Assembly: GCA_028686985.1 (NCBI GenBank) | Contig: JAQUBA010000008.1 | Coordinates: 1-48,696 of the forward strand | Length of the DNA: 48,696 nucleotides | Source: Candidatus Iainarchaeum sp. | Lineage (GTDB): Archaea > Micrarchaeota > Micrarchaeia > Anstonellales > Bilamarchaeaceae | Direction: 5' to 3' | In this document: positions 8,845-18,775 of the stretch, piece after piece | Layout of the letters: every line of letters starts with the position of its first letter | How positions within the stretch are numbered: the first letter of the stretch is position 1 | The notes under the pieces: generated by a model | What the model was told of the DNA's origin: nothing | Databases searched by the model: none | The model's input: only the letters and a program-made list of their open reading frames with translations | Position numbers and translations under genes: made by a program

Positions 8845-9603
8845 ATGCGCGAGGCACATCTGATTTCCTTCTTTTCCGGAACGGCGCCCACGCTGCATTT
8901 CTGGGAAGGGGGGCAGCTCTGCACGGAAGAAATGAGGGGCTTCTGGAGCGTCTCCCGCACCGGGGACAAGGCGTGCGTAGGGTATGCGGACATGGAGGGG
9001 CGGAAATGCTGCCCGCACGGGGAAAGGGGGGTGATGCAGTGCCCGCTGTGCAGGTTCAAGGACATCGCAAAAGTGCATACGCGGCTGGATTTCACCGGAT
9101 ACGAGGAGGTGGCTGAGCAGTTCCTGAACCGCCCTTATTCCATTTATCTCGTTTCATTCGGGGATTTGGTGAAATGCGGGGTGACGAAAATGGAGCGTGT
9201 GCGCGAGAGGGTGCGTGAGCAGGGCGCGGACTTCTTTGTGGAACTGATGCGGCTGGAGAACGGGAAGGATGCGTATGAGATGGAGGCGCTGCTCCAGCAG
9301 GAGTACGGGTTCAGGAACGCGGTAAGGAACGACACGAAACTGAAACTCTTGGGGAAGGAGAACAGGGAGCCGATTGGGAAGGCGCTTGCGCTCCTGAAGG
9401 AGAGCGTGGCGTTCGGGGAATTCGTCCTGGACGGGGCGAATGTGGAAGAATTGGGGTATAATGTCCCGCCATCATTTGAGGTTGCGGATGAGATAGAGGG
9501 GAAGATAACCGGCGCCAAGGGGCAGCTGCTTTTCTTTGAGAACGGAAGCGCTAAAGTCGTGAATATGAAAAAAATGGGCGGGGAAATAGCCAGGATAGAT
9601 TAG
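8845..9603 (+). CDS. DUF2797-like protein
   Basis: 252 aa; CCPHGERGVMQCPLC zinc-ligand cluster, YLVSFGDLVKCGVTKMERVRERVREQGA. Confidence 0.7.
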   Translation: MREAHLISFFSGTAPTLHFWEGGQLCTEEMRGFWSVSRTGDKACVGYADMEGRKCCPHGERGVMQCPLCRFKDIAKVHTRLDFTGYEEVAEQFLNRPYSIYLVSFGDLVKCGVTKMERVRERVREQGADFFVELMRLENGKDAYEMEALLQQEYGFRNAVRNDTKLKLLGKENREPIGKALALLKESVAFGEFVLDGANVEELGYNVPPSFEVADEIEGKITGAKGQLLFFENGSAKVVNMKKMGGEIARID

Positions 9604-9672
9604 AAAACCGGTCTGGCGCCATTTGCAAAGAAATTTAAAATTAAACCCTTATTCCTGTGCAGGGTAATTTGA

Positions 9673-11205
9673 ATGAAAATGACATCCTCGCGCATACTGG
9701 CTGTTTTTGGATTTGCCATGCTCCTGCTTTTTGCGGGCTGTGCACAGCAGGGGGGGGCTGGAACCCAGGGTGGTACGGCGGCAGCCTGCACTGATTCGGA
9801 CGGGGGCAGGGACACTTATTCCGCTGGCACGGTCTCCCTGGGCGGCGTCAACCGCTCCGACTCCTGCGTTGATGCATACACGATACGGGAATACTACTGC
9901 GAAGACGGGGCGATTCTGGGCGCTTCTGAACTCTCCTGCGGAACCGGCTACATCTGCACGGACGGCGCATGCACCGCGGTCCCATGCACGGACAGCGACG
10001 GCGGGGAGGTGGGCGAGACCAGGGGAACGGCGGCCGCGGGGGCCACGTCCAACGAGGACACCTGCGCGGGGGAGGCCTCTGTGACGGAATATTATTGTTC
10101 GGAGGGCGCAATACTCTCAAGCACGATAAGCTGCGGCGAGGGGAAACACTGCGTTGAAGGGGCATGCATCGCCTACACATGCACGGATTCGGACGGCGGG
10201 CAGGAAGCCGGGGAAGCCGGCACAGCCTCCATAGGGGACAACAGGAAAACAGACACGTGCAGCAGCGATAGGAGGAGTGTGACCGAATACTACTGCGACG
10301 AATCCGGGAGCATACGCAATGCCAGCATCGCCTGCGGGTCTGAAGAGGTGTGCAGGGAGGGGGCGTGCGTTGCGGCGACATGCACCGATTCCGACGGGGG
10401 CCAGACAAAAGGGACGGCCGGCACCACCACCCTTGGGGCGATTTCCCGCTCGGACAGCTGCCACAGCGACACCTCGGTCACGGAATATTATTGCGGCGGA
10501 GGCGACATATTATACACAACGATTTCGTGCGGCAGCGGGTATGTCTGCGACGAAGGGGCCTGCGTGGAAATCAACTGCATTGACGACGATGAATCCCTGG
10601 ATGGGGACGACCTGAACTGGTTCCAGTTCAAGACCGCCAGCTCGCTCACCATATATGTGGGGGAGAATGCCATGGTGGACGACGACTATTATGTCAGGCT
10701 GGATGACGTTGGTGGGACAGAGGGCGCGGAAACCGCGACCTTCACCATTTATGACCGGGATGGGGATGATGTAGATACCTGCGACCTGGACAATGGGGAT
10801 GAGACGAACGACCTCTGCGGCGAGGGGATTTCGCTGGAAGTCAGCGACGCAAGCATAGATGATGAATATGCAAGGATACGGGGCGACGTCGCCTACCTGC
10901 AGGTTTACACGCAGGACGGGACGATAACCACCTATACGGGCCTGGGATGCACCAAGGGGGACGAATACGACATAGATGTTGAAACTTCGGAATTCTACCC
11001 GAAGCTTGTTGCCTCAACAGTCAAAATGCTGGGGGGCTCCTACAAGGTAACCGCAATAAGCAACGAAACCGTGACGATAGAAATAGACGGGGATGATGAG
11101 GTAATCGAGGACGGCGACGAGGTGGAAATAAACGACCAGGACTACACGTTCTCGCTGGAGTTCTCGGATTACGGCCTGGTCGGATGGATAATTGAGCAGT
11201 CCTGA
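9673..11205 (+). CDS. Lipoprotein with CTDSDGG-type Cys-rich repeats and C-terminal beta-rich region
   Basis: 510 aa; lipobox LLFAGCAQQ; four copies of CTDSDGG...(S/T)D(S/T)C...EYYC...C..G..C..GAC, then an acidic beta-rich domain. Confidence 0.85.
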   Translation: MKMTSSRILAVFGFAMLLLFAGCAQQGGAGTQGGTAAACTDSDGGRDTYSAGTVSLGGVNRSDSCVDAYTIREYYCEDGAILGASELSCGTGYICTDGACTAVPCTDSDGGEVGETRGTAAAGATSNEDTCAGEASVTEYYCSEGAILSSTISCGEGKHCVEGACIAYTCTDSDGGQEAGEAGTASIGDNRKTDTCSSDRRSVTEYYCDESGSIRNASIACGSEEVCREGACVAATCTDSDGGQTKGTAGTTTLGAISRSDSCHSDTSVTEYYCGGGDILYTTISCGSGYVCDEGACVEINCIDDDESLDGDDLNWFQFKTASSLTIYVGENAMVDDDYYVRLDDVGGTEGAETATFTIYDRDGDDVDTCDLDNGDETNDLCGEGISLEVSDASIDDEYARIRGDVAYLQVYTQDGTITTYTGLGCTKGDEYDIDVETSEFYPKLVASTVKMLGGSYKVTAISNETVTIEIDGDDEVIEDGDEVEINDQDYTFSLEFSDYGLVGWIIEQS

Positions 11206-11219
11206 ACCATCTTTTGATT

Positions 11220-11250
11220 GCCCCTCCCGGGGAGGGGCGTTTTCCTTCTT
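11220..11250. terminator. Terminator hairpin between convergent genes
   Basis: GCCCCTCCC/GGGGAGGGGC followed by gttttccttctttcctt. Confidence 0.65.
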
Positions 11251-11267
11251 TCCTTCCAATCAGATAA

Positions 11268-12134
11268 TCAGATGAACTCGTCCATCGCCTCTTCAAGCCC
11301 CACCGGCTTCGTCTCGTGCTTCACAAGGGGGGTTTTGAGCTGCGGAAGCTCGGACTCGTACGTGGGCTTGTTCTCCTTGTAGAAGAGCCCTATGGGTATC
11401 TTCTCGTAATTCGTCTTCCAGTCCTCGTTCGCCTTTTCCAGGGCCTTCTCGTGGCTGGAGGTGTCGTGGCCCTGCTCCTCAAGCTTGTAGCACCTCTGCT
11501 GCCAATACTGGTAGGTGTTCAGCTTGTTGAAGGTCACGCAGGGCTGGAGGACGTCTATCAATGCGAACCCCTTGTGCTTTACGGCGCCGGCTATGAGCCC
11601 GGTGAGATGCTTCATGTCCCCTGCGAACCCCCTCGCGACATATGTTGCGCCCATGGTGAGCGCAATCGGAAGCGGATGAACGGGGTCCTCAATGTTCCCG
11701 TAGGGCGTGCTCTTGGTCTTCATGCCCCTCTGGCTCGTGGGCGCGGTCTGCCCGGTTGTGAGCCCATAAACCTGGTTGTCGTGCACTATGTATGTGAGGT
11801 CGTAGTTTCTCCTCATTATGTGGATGAAATGGCCCATCCCTATGCCATAGCCGTCCCCGTCCCCGCCCACGCCTATGACGTTCAGCTCGTGGTTTGCCAG
11901 CTTTATGCCGGACGCCGGGGGGATAACCCTTCCGTGCAGGCTTTCAAAGCCATATGAGCGTAGGTAATGGGGCATCTTGCCCGAGCATCCGACTCCGGAT
12001 ACTATCACGGTGTCATGCGGCTCCGCGCCCACTTCCGCGAGCGCGTTCTTTATCGCCATATTTATCGCGTAATCGCCGCATCCCGGGCACCACTGGGGCT
12101 TCTCCTTCACCGTGAAATCTTCTAGCGTAGCCAT
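11268..12134 (-). CDS. korB: 2-oxoacid:ferredoxin oxidoreductase, beta subunit
   Basis: 288 aa; WCPGCGDYAI, VSGVGCSGKMPHYL, HGRVIPPASGIKLANHELNVIGVGGDGDGYGIGMGHF (TPP site). Confidence 0.92.
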   Translation of the reverse strand: MATLEDFTVKEKPQWCPGCGDYAINMAIKNALAEVGAEPHDTVIVSGVGCSGKMPHYLRSYGFESLHGRVIPPASGIKLANHELNVIGVGGDGDGYGIGMGHFIHIMRRNYDLTYIVHDNQVYGLTTGQTAPTSQRGMKTKSTPYGNIEDPVHPLPIALTMGATYVARGFAGDMKHLTGLIAGAVKHKGFALIDVLQPCVTFNKLNTYQYWQQRCYKLEEQGHDTSSHEKALEKANEDWKTNYEKIPIGLFYKENKPTYESELPQLKTPLVKHETKPVGLEEAMDEFI

Positions 12135-13949
12135 TCATTTCACCTCGGCATAAAGGGCGGGGTTGTAATATTCGTATTCGCCCCTGTCAACGACGCGCAT
12201 TACCTTTCTCCTGAACTTGTTCTTGGACGCTTCCTCCACCGCATCCGCGACCTCGTCGGGGAAGAACTGCCTGCCGTCGTATTTTAGCGCAAGCACGTTC
12301 GGCCGGAAGGAAAGGAATTCCTTCAGCATCCCGGCGAACTGGGCGGTGGAGTTGTTCTCAATCATGATGGTGTTCTTCGCGGATTTGAGAAGCGCGCGTA
12401 TCTTCTTCGGCAACGGGTATAGGTAAGAGAAATGGATTACGTTCGCATGGATGCCCTTCGCCTCCAGGATGGGCAGCGCGTCCAGCGCGGGAAGCATCTG
12501 CGAGCCCCAGCATATTATGGAAATATGCGCGTCCTTCTTCCCATACACCTTCGGAAGGGGAATCTCCTTCTCCAGCAATTTCTGCTTCCTCGCGCGCTTG
12601 TCCACCATGTCCACCCGCATCTCGAAATTCTCGCAGGAGAAGGAATCCTCCCTGTGCTCGTATGAGGTGGCGACGTGCATCCCATTGGGGGTGCCCGGGA
12701 ATGTGCGCGGTGAGATTCCGCTCCTCGTGAGCTTGTACCTCCCAAACCTCTCCATGGGCTTTAGCGCCTTGGGCTTCGCCTCAATCCCGCCCCTTTCAAT
12801 CTTCACCTTCCCCGGCTCAAACTCCCGCGTGGAGAAATGGGATTCGGAAAGGAACTTGTCCGAAAGCACTATGACGGGTATCTGGTATTTCTCTGCGAAA
12901 TTGAATGCCTCGGCGCCAAGGTAGAACTCCTCGTCCACGGTTCCAGGCGCCAGCAGGACGCGGAGGAACTCGCCCTGCGATGCATGCAGCGCGAACCTCA
13001 AATCCCCCTGCTCGGTCCATGTGGGCATGCAGGTGGACGGGCCGGGCCTTTGCGCCAGGAAAACGACCACTGGCGTCTCGGAGAGGGCGGAGAGCCCCAG
13101 GGATTCCGCCATGAGTGAGAAGCCGCCGCCTGAGGTCGCAGTTGCCGCGCGCACTCCTGCGTAGGATGCGCCTATCGCGTATTCCACGGCCGCAAGCTCG
13201 TCCTCAGTCTGCTTGACCACTATGTTGAAGTCGCGCTCCTTTTCCGCGAGATAATGGAGGACCGAGGATGCGGGCGTCATGGGGTAGGCTGAGAAAAACT
13301 TTGCCCCGCCCGCGACCGCGCCCAGCGCGAACGCCTCGTTCCCGCCTATGACTATCTTCTTGCCGTCGCTCTTCATTGGCTTGAATTTGATTGCGAAGTG
13401 CCCCTTGAAGTTGTTCTTCACATAATCGAAGCCCGCCTTTGCGGCCCTGATGTTCAAATCCACTATCTCCTTGGATTTGCGGGAGAACTCCTTGTCAAGG
13501 AGCTTGAAAAAATCTTCCATCGGGTACCCAAGCAATCCGAGGGACATGCCCACCGTGACTGTGTTCGCCATCCTCGGGTCAAGCCCGTTCTGCTCTATTA
13601 TCTGCTTCAGGGGGACAGGGAATACGGAAACGCCTTCGGGCATCTTTATGCCCGCAGCGTCTATCTCGGAATCATAGATCAGTACGCCGCCCTTGTTCAT
13701 GAAGTCCCTGTGGAAGATGATGCCGTCCCGGTTAAGGGCGACCACCACGTCGTTTTTCTTCACGGGGGAATGTATCTCCCTGTCGCTGACCCTTATCTGG
13801 TAGGTGTTGTGCCCGCCCCTTATGAGGGATGGGTATTCCGGATAGCCGATTACGTGGTAGCCGCCCCTGGCGAAAACCTTTGCCAGCGTCCTTCCGGTGA
13901 CCATTGAGCCTGCCCCTGCCTCTGCGCCTATAATCCAGGTGAATTCCAT
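12135..13949 (-). CDS. korA: 2-oxoacid:ferredoxin oxidoreductase, fused gamma-alpha subunit
   Basis: 604 aa; N-terminal gamma domain (GAEAGAGSMVTGRTLAKVFARGGYHV), alpha domain (AYPMTPASSVLHYLAE, EDELAAVEYAIGASYAGVRAATATSGGGFSLMAE). Confidence 0.92.
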   Translation of the reverse strand: MEFTWIIGAEAGAGSMVTGRTLAKVFARGGYHVIGYPEYPSLIRGGHNTYQIRVSDREIHSPVKKNDVVVALNRDGIIFHRDFMNKGGVLIYDSEIDAAGIKMPEGVSVFPVPLKQIIEQNGLDPRMANTVTVGMSLGLLGYPMEDFFKLLDKEFSRKSKEIVDLNIRAAKAGFDYVKNNFKGHFAIKFKPMKSDGKKIVIGGNEAFALGAVAGGAKFFSAYPMTPASSVLHYLAEKERDFNIVVKQTEDELAAVEYAIGASYAGVRAATATSGGGFSLMAESLGLSALSETPVVVFLAQRPGPSTCMPTWTEQGDLRFALHASQGEFLRVLLAPGTVDEEFYLGAEAFNFAEKYQIPVIVLSDKFLSESHFSTREFEPGKVKIERGGIEAKPKALKPMERFGRYKLTRSGISPRTFPGTPNGMHVATSYEHREDSFSCENFEMRVDMVDKRARKQKLLEKEIPLPKVYGKKDAHISIICWGSQMLPALDALPILEAKGIHANVIHFSYLYPLPKKIRALLKSAKNTIMIENNSTAQFAGMLKEFLSFRPNVLALKYDGRQFFPDEVADAVEEASKNKFRRKVMRVVDRGEYEYYNPALYAEVK

Positions 13950-14035
13950 ACTATCGCCTATTCGGGGGAAGTAGTATTAGAAGGAATATAAATTTATCTA
14001 ACAGAACTCCGGCATTTGCCGTATTTGACGAACCG

Positions 14036-14752
14036 TCAGCGTATGGGTTCGTATTTGGAATGGCTTTTGCCGGTGAAATGGTACTTGAAGAAATTGCTCC
14101 CGTGGTAAAGGAGGTATTTGGAATAGCCCCACTCCCTCACCCTGCGCATGGAAATGTAGACGGGGGCGTCCTTCACGAACCTGAATTTCCCGTATTTCCT
14201 TGCCTTCTTTATGAGATAGGTGTCTTCGGCCGTGACCATGTCGGTGTCAAAGCCGCCTATCTTCCTGAAGACGTCCGCCCGTATCGCCATGTTGTCCGCG
14301 ACCACATATGGCATCCCAATCCTGGACAGCCCTGTCGCGGCCGGGGTGAGAAGCCCCTTTGCGAACGCCTGCTCAAGGAGGTTTCCGTCCTTCGGGATTA
14401 CCGGCCCCCCGGATGCGATGCACCGCCTCTTCCGTATCGGCTCCACGAGCTTCGCGAGCCAATCCGGCTTCACATAGACGTCCGCGGATGAGCTCACTAT
14501 GATTTTTCCGCGCGCCTCCATGAAGCCCTTCTGCCTCCCCGCGGCTATGGTGCGCTTGGGCTCAAAGACCACCCTCGCGCCCATCCCCCTTGCGATTTTT
14601 GCCGTGGAATCCGTGGAATTGCCGTCCGACACTATGATTTCGTAGCTGAAATCCGCCTTCTGGGCGAACAAGCCCTCCAGCGCCCTGCGTATGTATTTCT
14701 GCTCGTTGTAGGTGGGGACGACTATGGAAACCTCGGGCTTCGCAACCATCAA
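14036..14752 (-). CDS. Glycosyltransferase family 2
   Basis: VSIVVPTYNEQKYIRRALEGLFAQ...EIIVSDGNSTDSTAKIA; C-terminal R.W.YS.Y. Confidence 0.9.
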   Translation of the reverse strand: MMVAKPEVSIVVPTYNEQKYIRRALEGLFAQKADFSYEIIVSDGNSTDSTAKIARGMGARVVFEPKRTIAAGRQKGFMEARGKIIVSSSADVYVKPDWLAKLVEPIRKRRCIASGGPVIPKDGNLLEQAFAKGLLTPAATGLSRIGMPYVVADNMAIRADVFRKIGGFDTDMVTAEDTYLIKKARKYGKFRFVKDAPVYISMRRVREWGYSKYLLYHGSNFFKYHFTGKSHSKYEPIR

Positions 14753-14784
14753 ATCACAATCAGTTGCGCACTTTAAATAGGTTA

Positions 14785-15888
14785 TTATGCGGGCTTCATC
14801 CTGCCCTGGAGGTATGCCATGCCCTCCTCCGCGCCGCTTGCGAGCGCCTCAAACAGCTCCAGCGGCTCAAAAAGCGTCGCCTTCCCATCCATTTTTTTCC
14901 GCATCCTCGCCTCGCCCATCTCGCGCATGGACAGTTTCTTTTCCCGCATCTCCCTTATCGCCTTTATGTCGGCGCGGAAGGCGTGCTCATTCAGCTTGTT
15001 GTCCATGAACAGGGAGCCGCCGTCCCCGAACGCGAGGTCGGAGGCGCGTATGCCCCTCTCCAGCGTCCCCTTCAGGATTATGCGTATTATGGCTTCGGGA
15101 TTTTCCCCGCGCAGCCGCGCGGAGAGTTCGCCGGCCTTTTCCTGCACCTCGTTCAATTTCGCATCCTTGAAATCCAGCTCCTCAAGGATGAATTTCCTGC
15201 AGGGGATTGGGATGAACTCGTGCTTCTTCGCATTTGTATCGTACATGCAATAGCCGCGGGGCTGCGTTTCCTCCTTCGTGAGCTGCGTGATTACGGTGGA
15301 GCCGGGGATGAGGAATTTTCCGTCCAGCGCCTCCTTCCTCGCGTGGATGTGGCCATTTAGCACCAAATCGTAGCCGAGCTTCTCCAGGGCGTCCAGCTCA
15401 AGGAGCTCCTCCCCGAACACGAACTCTTTCACGGACTGGTGGAGCATGAGGATGGAGAAAACGCCCTCCGGGATTTGCACGGATTCGCGCATCCTTTCCA
15501 GCGCCTTTTTGCCCAGGTCGTCCGGAACGTTGCCCATCCCGGCTATGAATATTTTTTCCCCGTTTTTTTCAAAGGTTTCGGCGGAAAAGTTCAGATGGTT
15601 TATTACGCCCGCCTTCTCCAATAATCCTACGGGATTCAGGGAGCCCTTGTTCCTGCGCTCGTGGTTGCCGTGGATTGCATAGACGGGCTTCTTTACGGAG
15701 CGGAAGAAAGAGATGGTTCGCCCCAGGATTTGGAGGGACGGGACGCGCGTGTCGTACAAATCGCCGAGGAACAGGATTACGTCTGCCTTGGAATCCGCAT
15801 CGCGGAAAGCCGCCTCGGCCTGCGTGAAGCTGTCCTCGTAGAACCTTGGATAACCCACGTGGGTGTCCGCGATTACCGCTATTTTCAC
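14785..15888 (-). CDS. Metallophosphoesterase, Mre11/SbcD-like
   Basis: AVIADTHVGYPR, LFLGDLYDTR, YAIHGNHE, LMLHQSV, LVLNGHIHARKE. Confidence 0.85.
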   Translation of the reverse strand: MKIAVIADTHVGYPRFYEDSFTQAEAAFRDADSKADVILFLGDLYDTRVPSLQILGRTISFFRSVKKPVYAIHGNHERRNKGSLNPVGLLEKAGVINHLNFSAETFEKNGEKIFIAGMGNVPDDLGKKALERMRESVQIPEGVFSILMLHQSVKEFVFGEELLELDALEKLGYDLVLNGHIHARKEALDGKFLIPGSTVITQLTKEETQPRGYCMYDTNAKKHEFIPIPCRKFILEELDFKDAKLNEVQEKAGELSARLRGENPEAIIRIILKGTLERGIRASDLAFGDGGSLFMDNKLNEHAFRADIKAIREMREKKLSMREMGEARMRKKMDGKATLFEPLELFEALASGAEEGMAYLQGRMKPA

Positions 15889-15929
15889 GCATTAGATTAG
15901 GCGGGAAAGGAATTAGAGGGTTTCGTAAA

Positions 15930-16547
15930 TCAGAGCAGCGCGGCTACCCGGTCTATTGCCCCATGCACGGAATCCATGGATTTCTGCATAATCCTTCCGC
16001 CCAGGATTCCTTCCAGCACCACGCTCAGCATGCCCTCCTGGGTTACCCTTGTGGACAAGCCCTGGTCGCTCATGAATTTCTGGAACTCATACTTAGGGTT
16101 TATGCCGGGCAGGTAGTGCACCACCGGCCTGCCGCATATCTTCGCGGTTATGAGCGGGTTGTTGAAGGTTCCAACGACCAAATCGGCCGCATAGAGAAGC
16201 TGCTCCATCGTATAATTATTTTCAGGATCGCTTCCCCTTGCGCTCACCGGGTTGTGCAAAACCTTGCGCAGATTCAGCGTCTCGTAGTTGAACGCTTCCG
16301 CGGCATCCCCTCCCCTGAACGGGTGCGGCCTCACAATCACGTTTATCTTTATGCCGGCATTTTTCGCAAGGTCGTCCATCGCTTTCAGGAAGGATTGCAG
16401 CACGCTCTTTTCCGTGAAGCCGATGTCCGGGTACGAGTCCATGCTGTCGCTCATGAAAACTACCAGCTTTCCATCGGGATGGAAGCCGGAGAAGGCGGGC
16501 TTCCTGAGAAGCTCCGACCTGGTCGCCGGAACTACGAGTGGGCTTTT
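15930..16547 (-). pseudogene. 5'-truncated GT-B-like glycosyltransferase fragment
   Basis: 174-aa ORF from ATG 16454 (VIVRPHPFRG...LLYAADLVVGTFNNPLITAKICGRPVVHYLPG). The frame stays open and coding-like upstream of that ATG (PLVVPATRSELLRKPAFSGFHPDGKLVVFMSD) up to a TAA at 16548-16550, with no ATG. Confidence 0.6.
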
Positions 16548-16574
16548 TTAACCATTTCCCATAAAAATACATAT

Positions 16575-17399
16575 ATGGATAATGACCGCCAAAAACTTAC
16601 CACCAGCCAGAGCATCGCAATCACGATTGCCGCCATTGCGGCCGGCGCCGGGATTACGGCTGCTGTTTCATCCAATTGGGAAAGGATATGGGAAAGGATA
16701 AGCTCATTTTTCTACAGGGAGGAGGCTGCCAGCGTGGAAGCGCAGGAGCCGGATGAAAGCGCACGGGAGGAACGGCCGGCCCCGCCGGCACAGCCAGAAG
16801 AGCAGGCAGCGGACGCCGCAAGCGAGGCGCAGGGGGAAACTGCGGGAACTCCTGCCCTGCCCACTGCGGATGATGGCGGGCACCGAGGGCCGCGCGTGGT
16901 TCCGGACCTGAGGGAACAGCCTTCGCCGCACCCGGTCGGGATTGCCATCGTTGGCGACGATGGGGAGATACGCAGGATGAGCATGTCCGATTTGCAATCC
17001 TCTTCGCGGGAAACCTCCCCACGGACGGGAACATCCCGTGAAACTCCTCCCGCAACGCAGGCCCGCAGGGAAGAGCAGGGCAGCCGGAATTCCACCAGAT
17101 TAGATGATGATGCGGAGACGGGCAGCGGCCTTTATTACAATGGAATAGCTTATTGCGTATACGACCCATTCCGCCCCACGGTATCCTGCGGCCTGTACAG
17201 GGATTACCGATACCTTGAAACGGCGCACTGCACCATGCGAACCCCGGAAGACTGGATTTGCGGCCCGATGGGCCCGAACCATGGGTACGACGACATAAAA
17301 TGGGTAGACCGGCGCGGAGTCAGGGGGTTCATACAAACTCCCAGCAGGACCGCGCGGGAGGATGCTCGCAAGCGAATCAGGCAGAGGGGCGGGTACTGA
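16575..17399 (+). CDS. Membrane-anchored hypothetical protein with low-complexity linker
   Basis: ATG 16575 in frame with ORF 15846-17399; MDNDRQKLTTSQSIAITIAAIAAGAGITAAV TM segment, Pro/Glu-rich linker, C-terminal Cys-containing domain. Confidence 0.65.
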   Translation: MDNDRQKLTTSQSIAITIAAIAAGAGITAAVSSNWERIWERISSFFYREEAASVEAQEPDESAREERPAPPAQPEEQAADAASEAQGETAGTPALPTADDGGHRGPRVVPDLREQPSPHPVGIAIVGDDGEIRRMSMSDLQSSSRETSPRTGTSRETPPATQARREEQGSRNSTRLDDDAETGSGLYYNGIAYCVYDPFRPTVSCGLYRDYRYLETAHCTMRTPEDWICGPMGPNHGYDDIKWVDRRGVRGFIQTPSRTAREDARKRIRQRGGY

Positions 17400-17464
17400 A
17401 CGCCGCACCTTTGCTCAAGAACGTACCCGTGCATTTATAAGCATAATTAGACACATATTGGTGC

Positions 17465-18775
17465 ATGAAACGCCAGCTGGCCCATGCAACCGCTACTCCT
17501 GCGAAACGAAGGGTGAAGAAAAACCGGGTATTTATAGTGGCAGAGAGCCTGATGGAGCAGCGCAGAACCAGGAAGCATGCAAGAAAGACGCTCAAGCCGT
17601 ACTCCAGCGACGGAGAGGCGTGCATCGCCGCTGAGCGGCTTTCCGCGCAAAAGGCGCACCTGGATGCCGCAAAAATCTGGATTGCGGTCGGGCTGAGGAA
17701 CAAGGCTGCCCAGGAAGTGAGGGACAGCGGGTGGGACCTGCAGATTGCGCAGTTCTGCCTGAGGCACGGCATGAAATGGGAGATACGGGAACTGATGGAA
17801 GAATTGGCGAAGGGAGACGATGCGCTGCGCGCCTCAAATTTCGCTTATGCGATAGGGGAAGGGGCGAGGGCGATTGACCTGGGGCTGGTGCACCTGGCCA
17901 CCGAATCTTCTTCCATGCCCGACGTATTCAGGGAGAATAAGGAACTGATGATGGACATTGCAAGGAAAATGGAGGAAGGTGAGAACTACGGGACCGCAGG
18001 CAGGATTTACGAAAGGATGGGGGAGGCCATAAAGGCCGCGCGGTGCTACGCGCGCGGCGGCCATCTTGACGAACTTGAACGGATGGAAAAGGAAGATGGC
18101 GAAACACTGCGGGGGGATGGGCGCGCTTCCCTGAACGTATATATCGAGGCCTGCACCCAGGCGACCCAGATACGGCAGGATGAGGCGGGGTGGAAAACGA
18201 AGGCGAAAGACGCCCTGGCAAGGTACGATTCGCGCCACCTGCGGGCATCATGGATAAGCTTTTCAGGAACAGCATCCGGCGTGCTGGGGGCCGGCGGAGC
18301 GGCACTTCTGGTTTTCAACCAGCTCCTGGCCGGCGTTGTCCTCCTGATCGGGGCCGGTGTGATGCTTTCCACAATCCTAGTGCCGCTCATCATAAGGGAG
18401 AATGCAGGGGAAAAGATTTCAAGGGCGGGCGAGAAGAGGGGCGCGAAGAGCAAGCCGCTTCCGCTTCCACCCCACCCGATAGTCTTCTCGGAAGGCGAGG
18501 AGGCGAAACTGATGAAGAGCCCGGAATCGCAAGCCAGTAAGCTGGTGAAAGAGGGAAAAATATACGAGGCCGGCCTCATGTATGCAAAAATGGGGAACGT
18601 CATCCTAGCGAGGGACTGTGGAAACCAGCTGGCAAAGGGAGGGAAGATGGGGCAGGCGAGGGAGCTCTGGATGCTCGTGTACGGGACAACCTATCTCTAT
18701 TTTGAAGAAATGGAAAAGACCGAGCCCGAAGCCGCCAAAGCCGCCTTCATATCAATTGGGATAGACAGGGACTAG
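17465..18775 (+). CDS. TPR/alpha-solenoid-like protein with central TM hairpin
   Basis: 436 aa; TPR-like GENYGTAGRIYERMGEAIKAARCYARGG and GKIYEAGLMYAKMGNVILARDCGNQLAKGG; two TM segments near aa 260-320. Confidence 0.75.
   Translation: MKRQLAHATATPAKRRVKKNRVFIVAESLMEQRRTRKHARKTLKPYSSDGEACIAAERLSAQKAHLDAAKIWIAVGLRNKAAQEVRDSGWDLQIAQFCLRHGMKWEIRELMEELAKGDDALRASNFAYAIGEGARAIDLGLVHLATESSSMPDVFRENKELMMDIARKMEEGENYGTAGRIYERMGEAIKAARCYARGGHLDELERMEKEDGETLRGDGRASLNVYIEACTQATQIRQDEAGWKTKAKDALARYDSRHLRASWISFSGTASGVLGAGGAALLVFNQLLAGVVLLIGAGVMLSTILVPLIIRENAGEKISRAGEKRGAKSKPLPLPPHPIVFSEGEEAKLMKSPESQASKLVKEGKIYEAGLMYAKMGNVILARDCGNQLAKGGKMGQARELWMLVYGTTYLYFEEMEKTEPEAAKAAFISIGIDRD

Noticed and set aside
16222-16572. 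116-aa minus-strand ORF as the missing N-terminus of the glycosyltransferase
   Set aside because: It is a +1/+2 shadow of the same region; the coding-like frame is the one of 15930-16547.
15846-16574. N-terminal extension of the 517-aa ORF 15846-17399
   Set aside because: It runs antisense through the truncated glycosyltransferase; the promoter and ATG at 16575 give a normal TM protein start.
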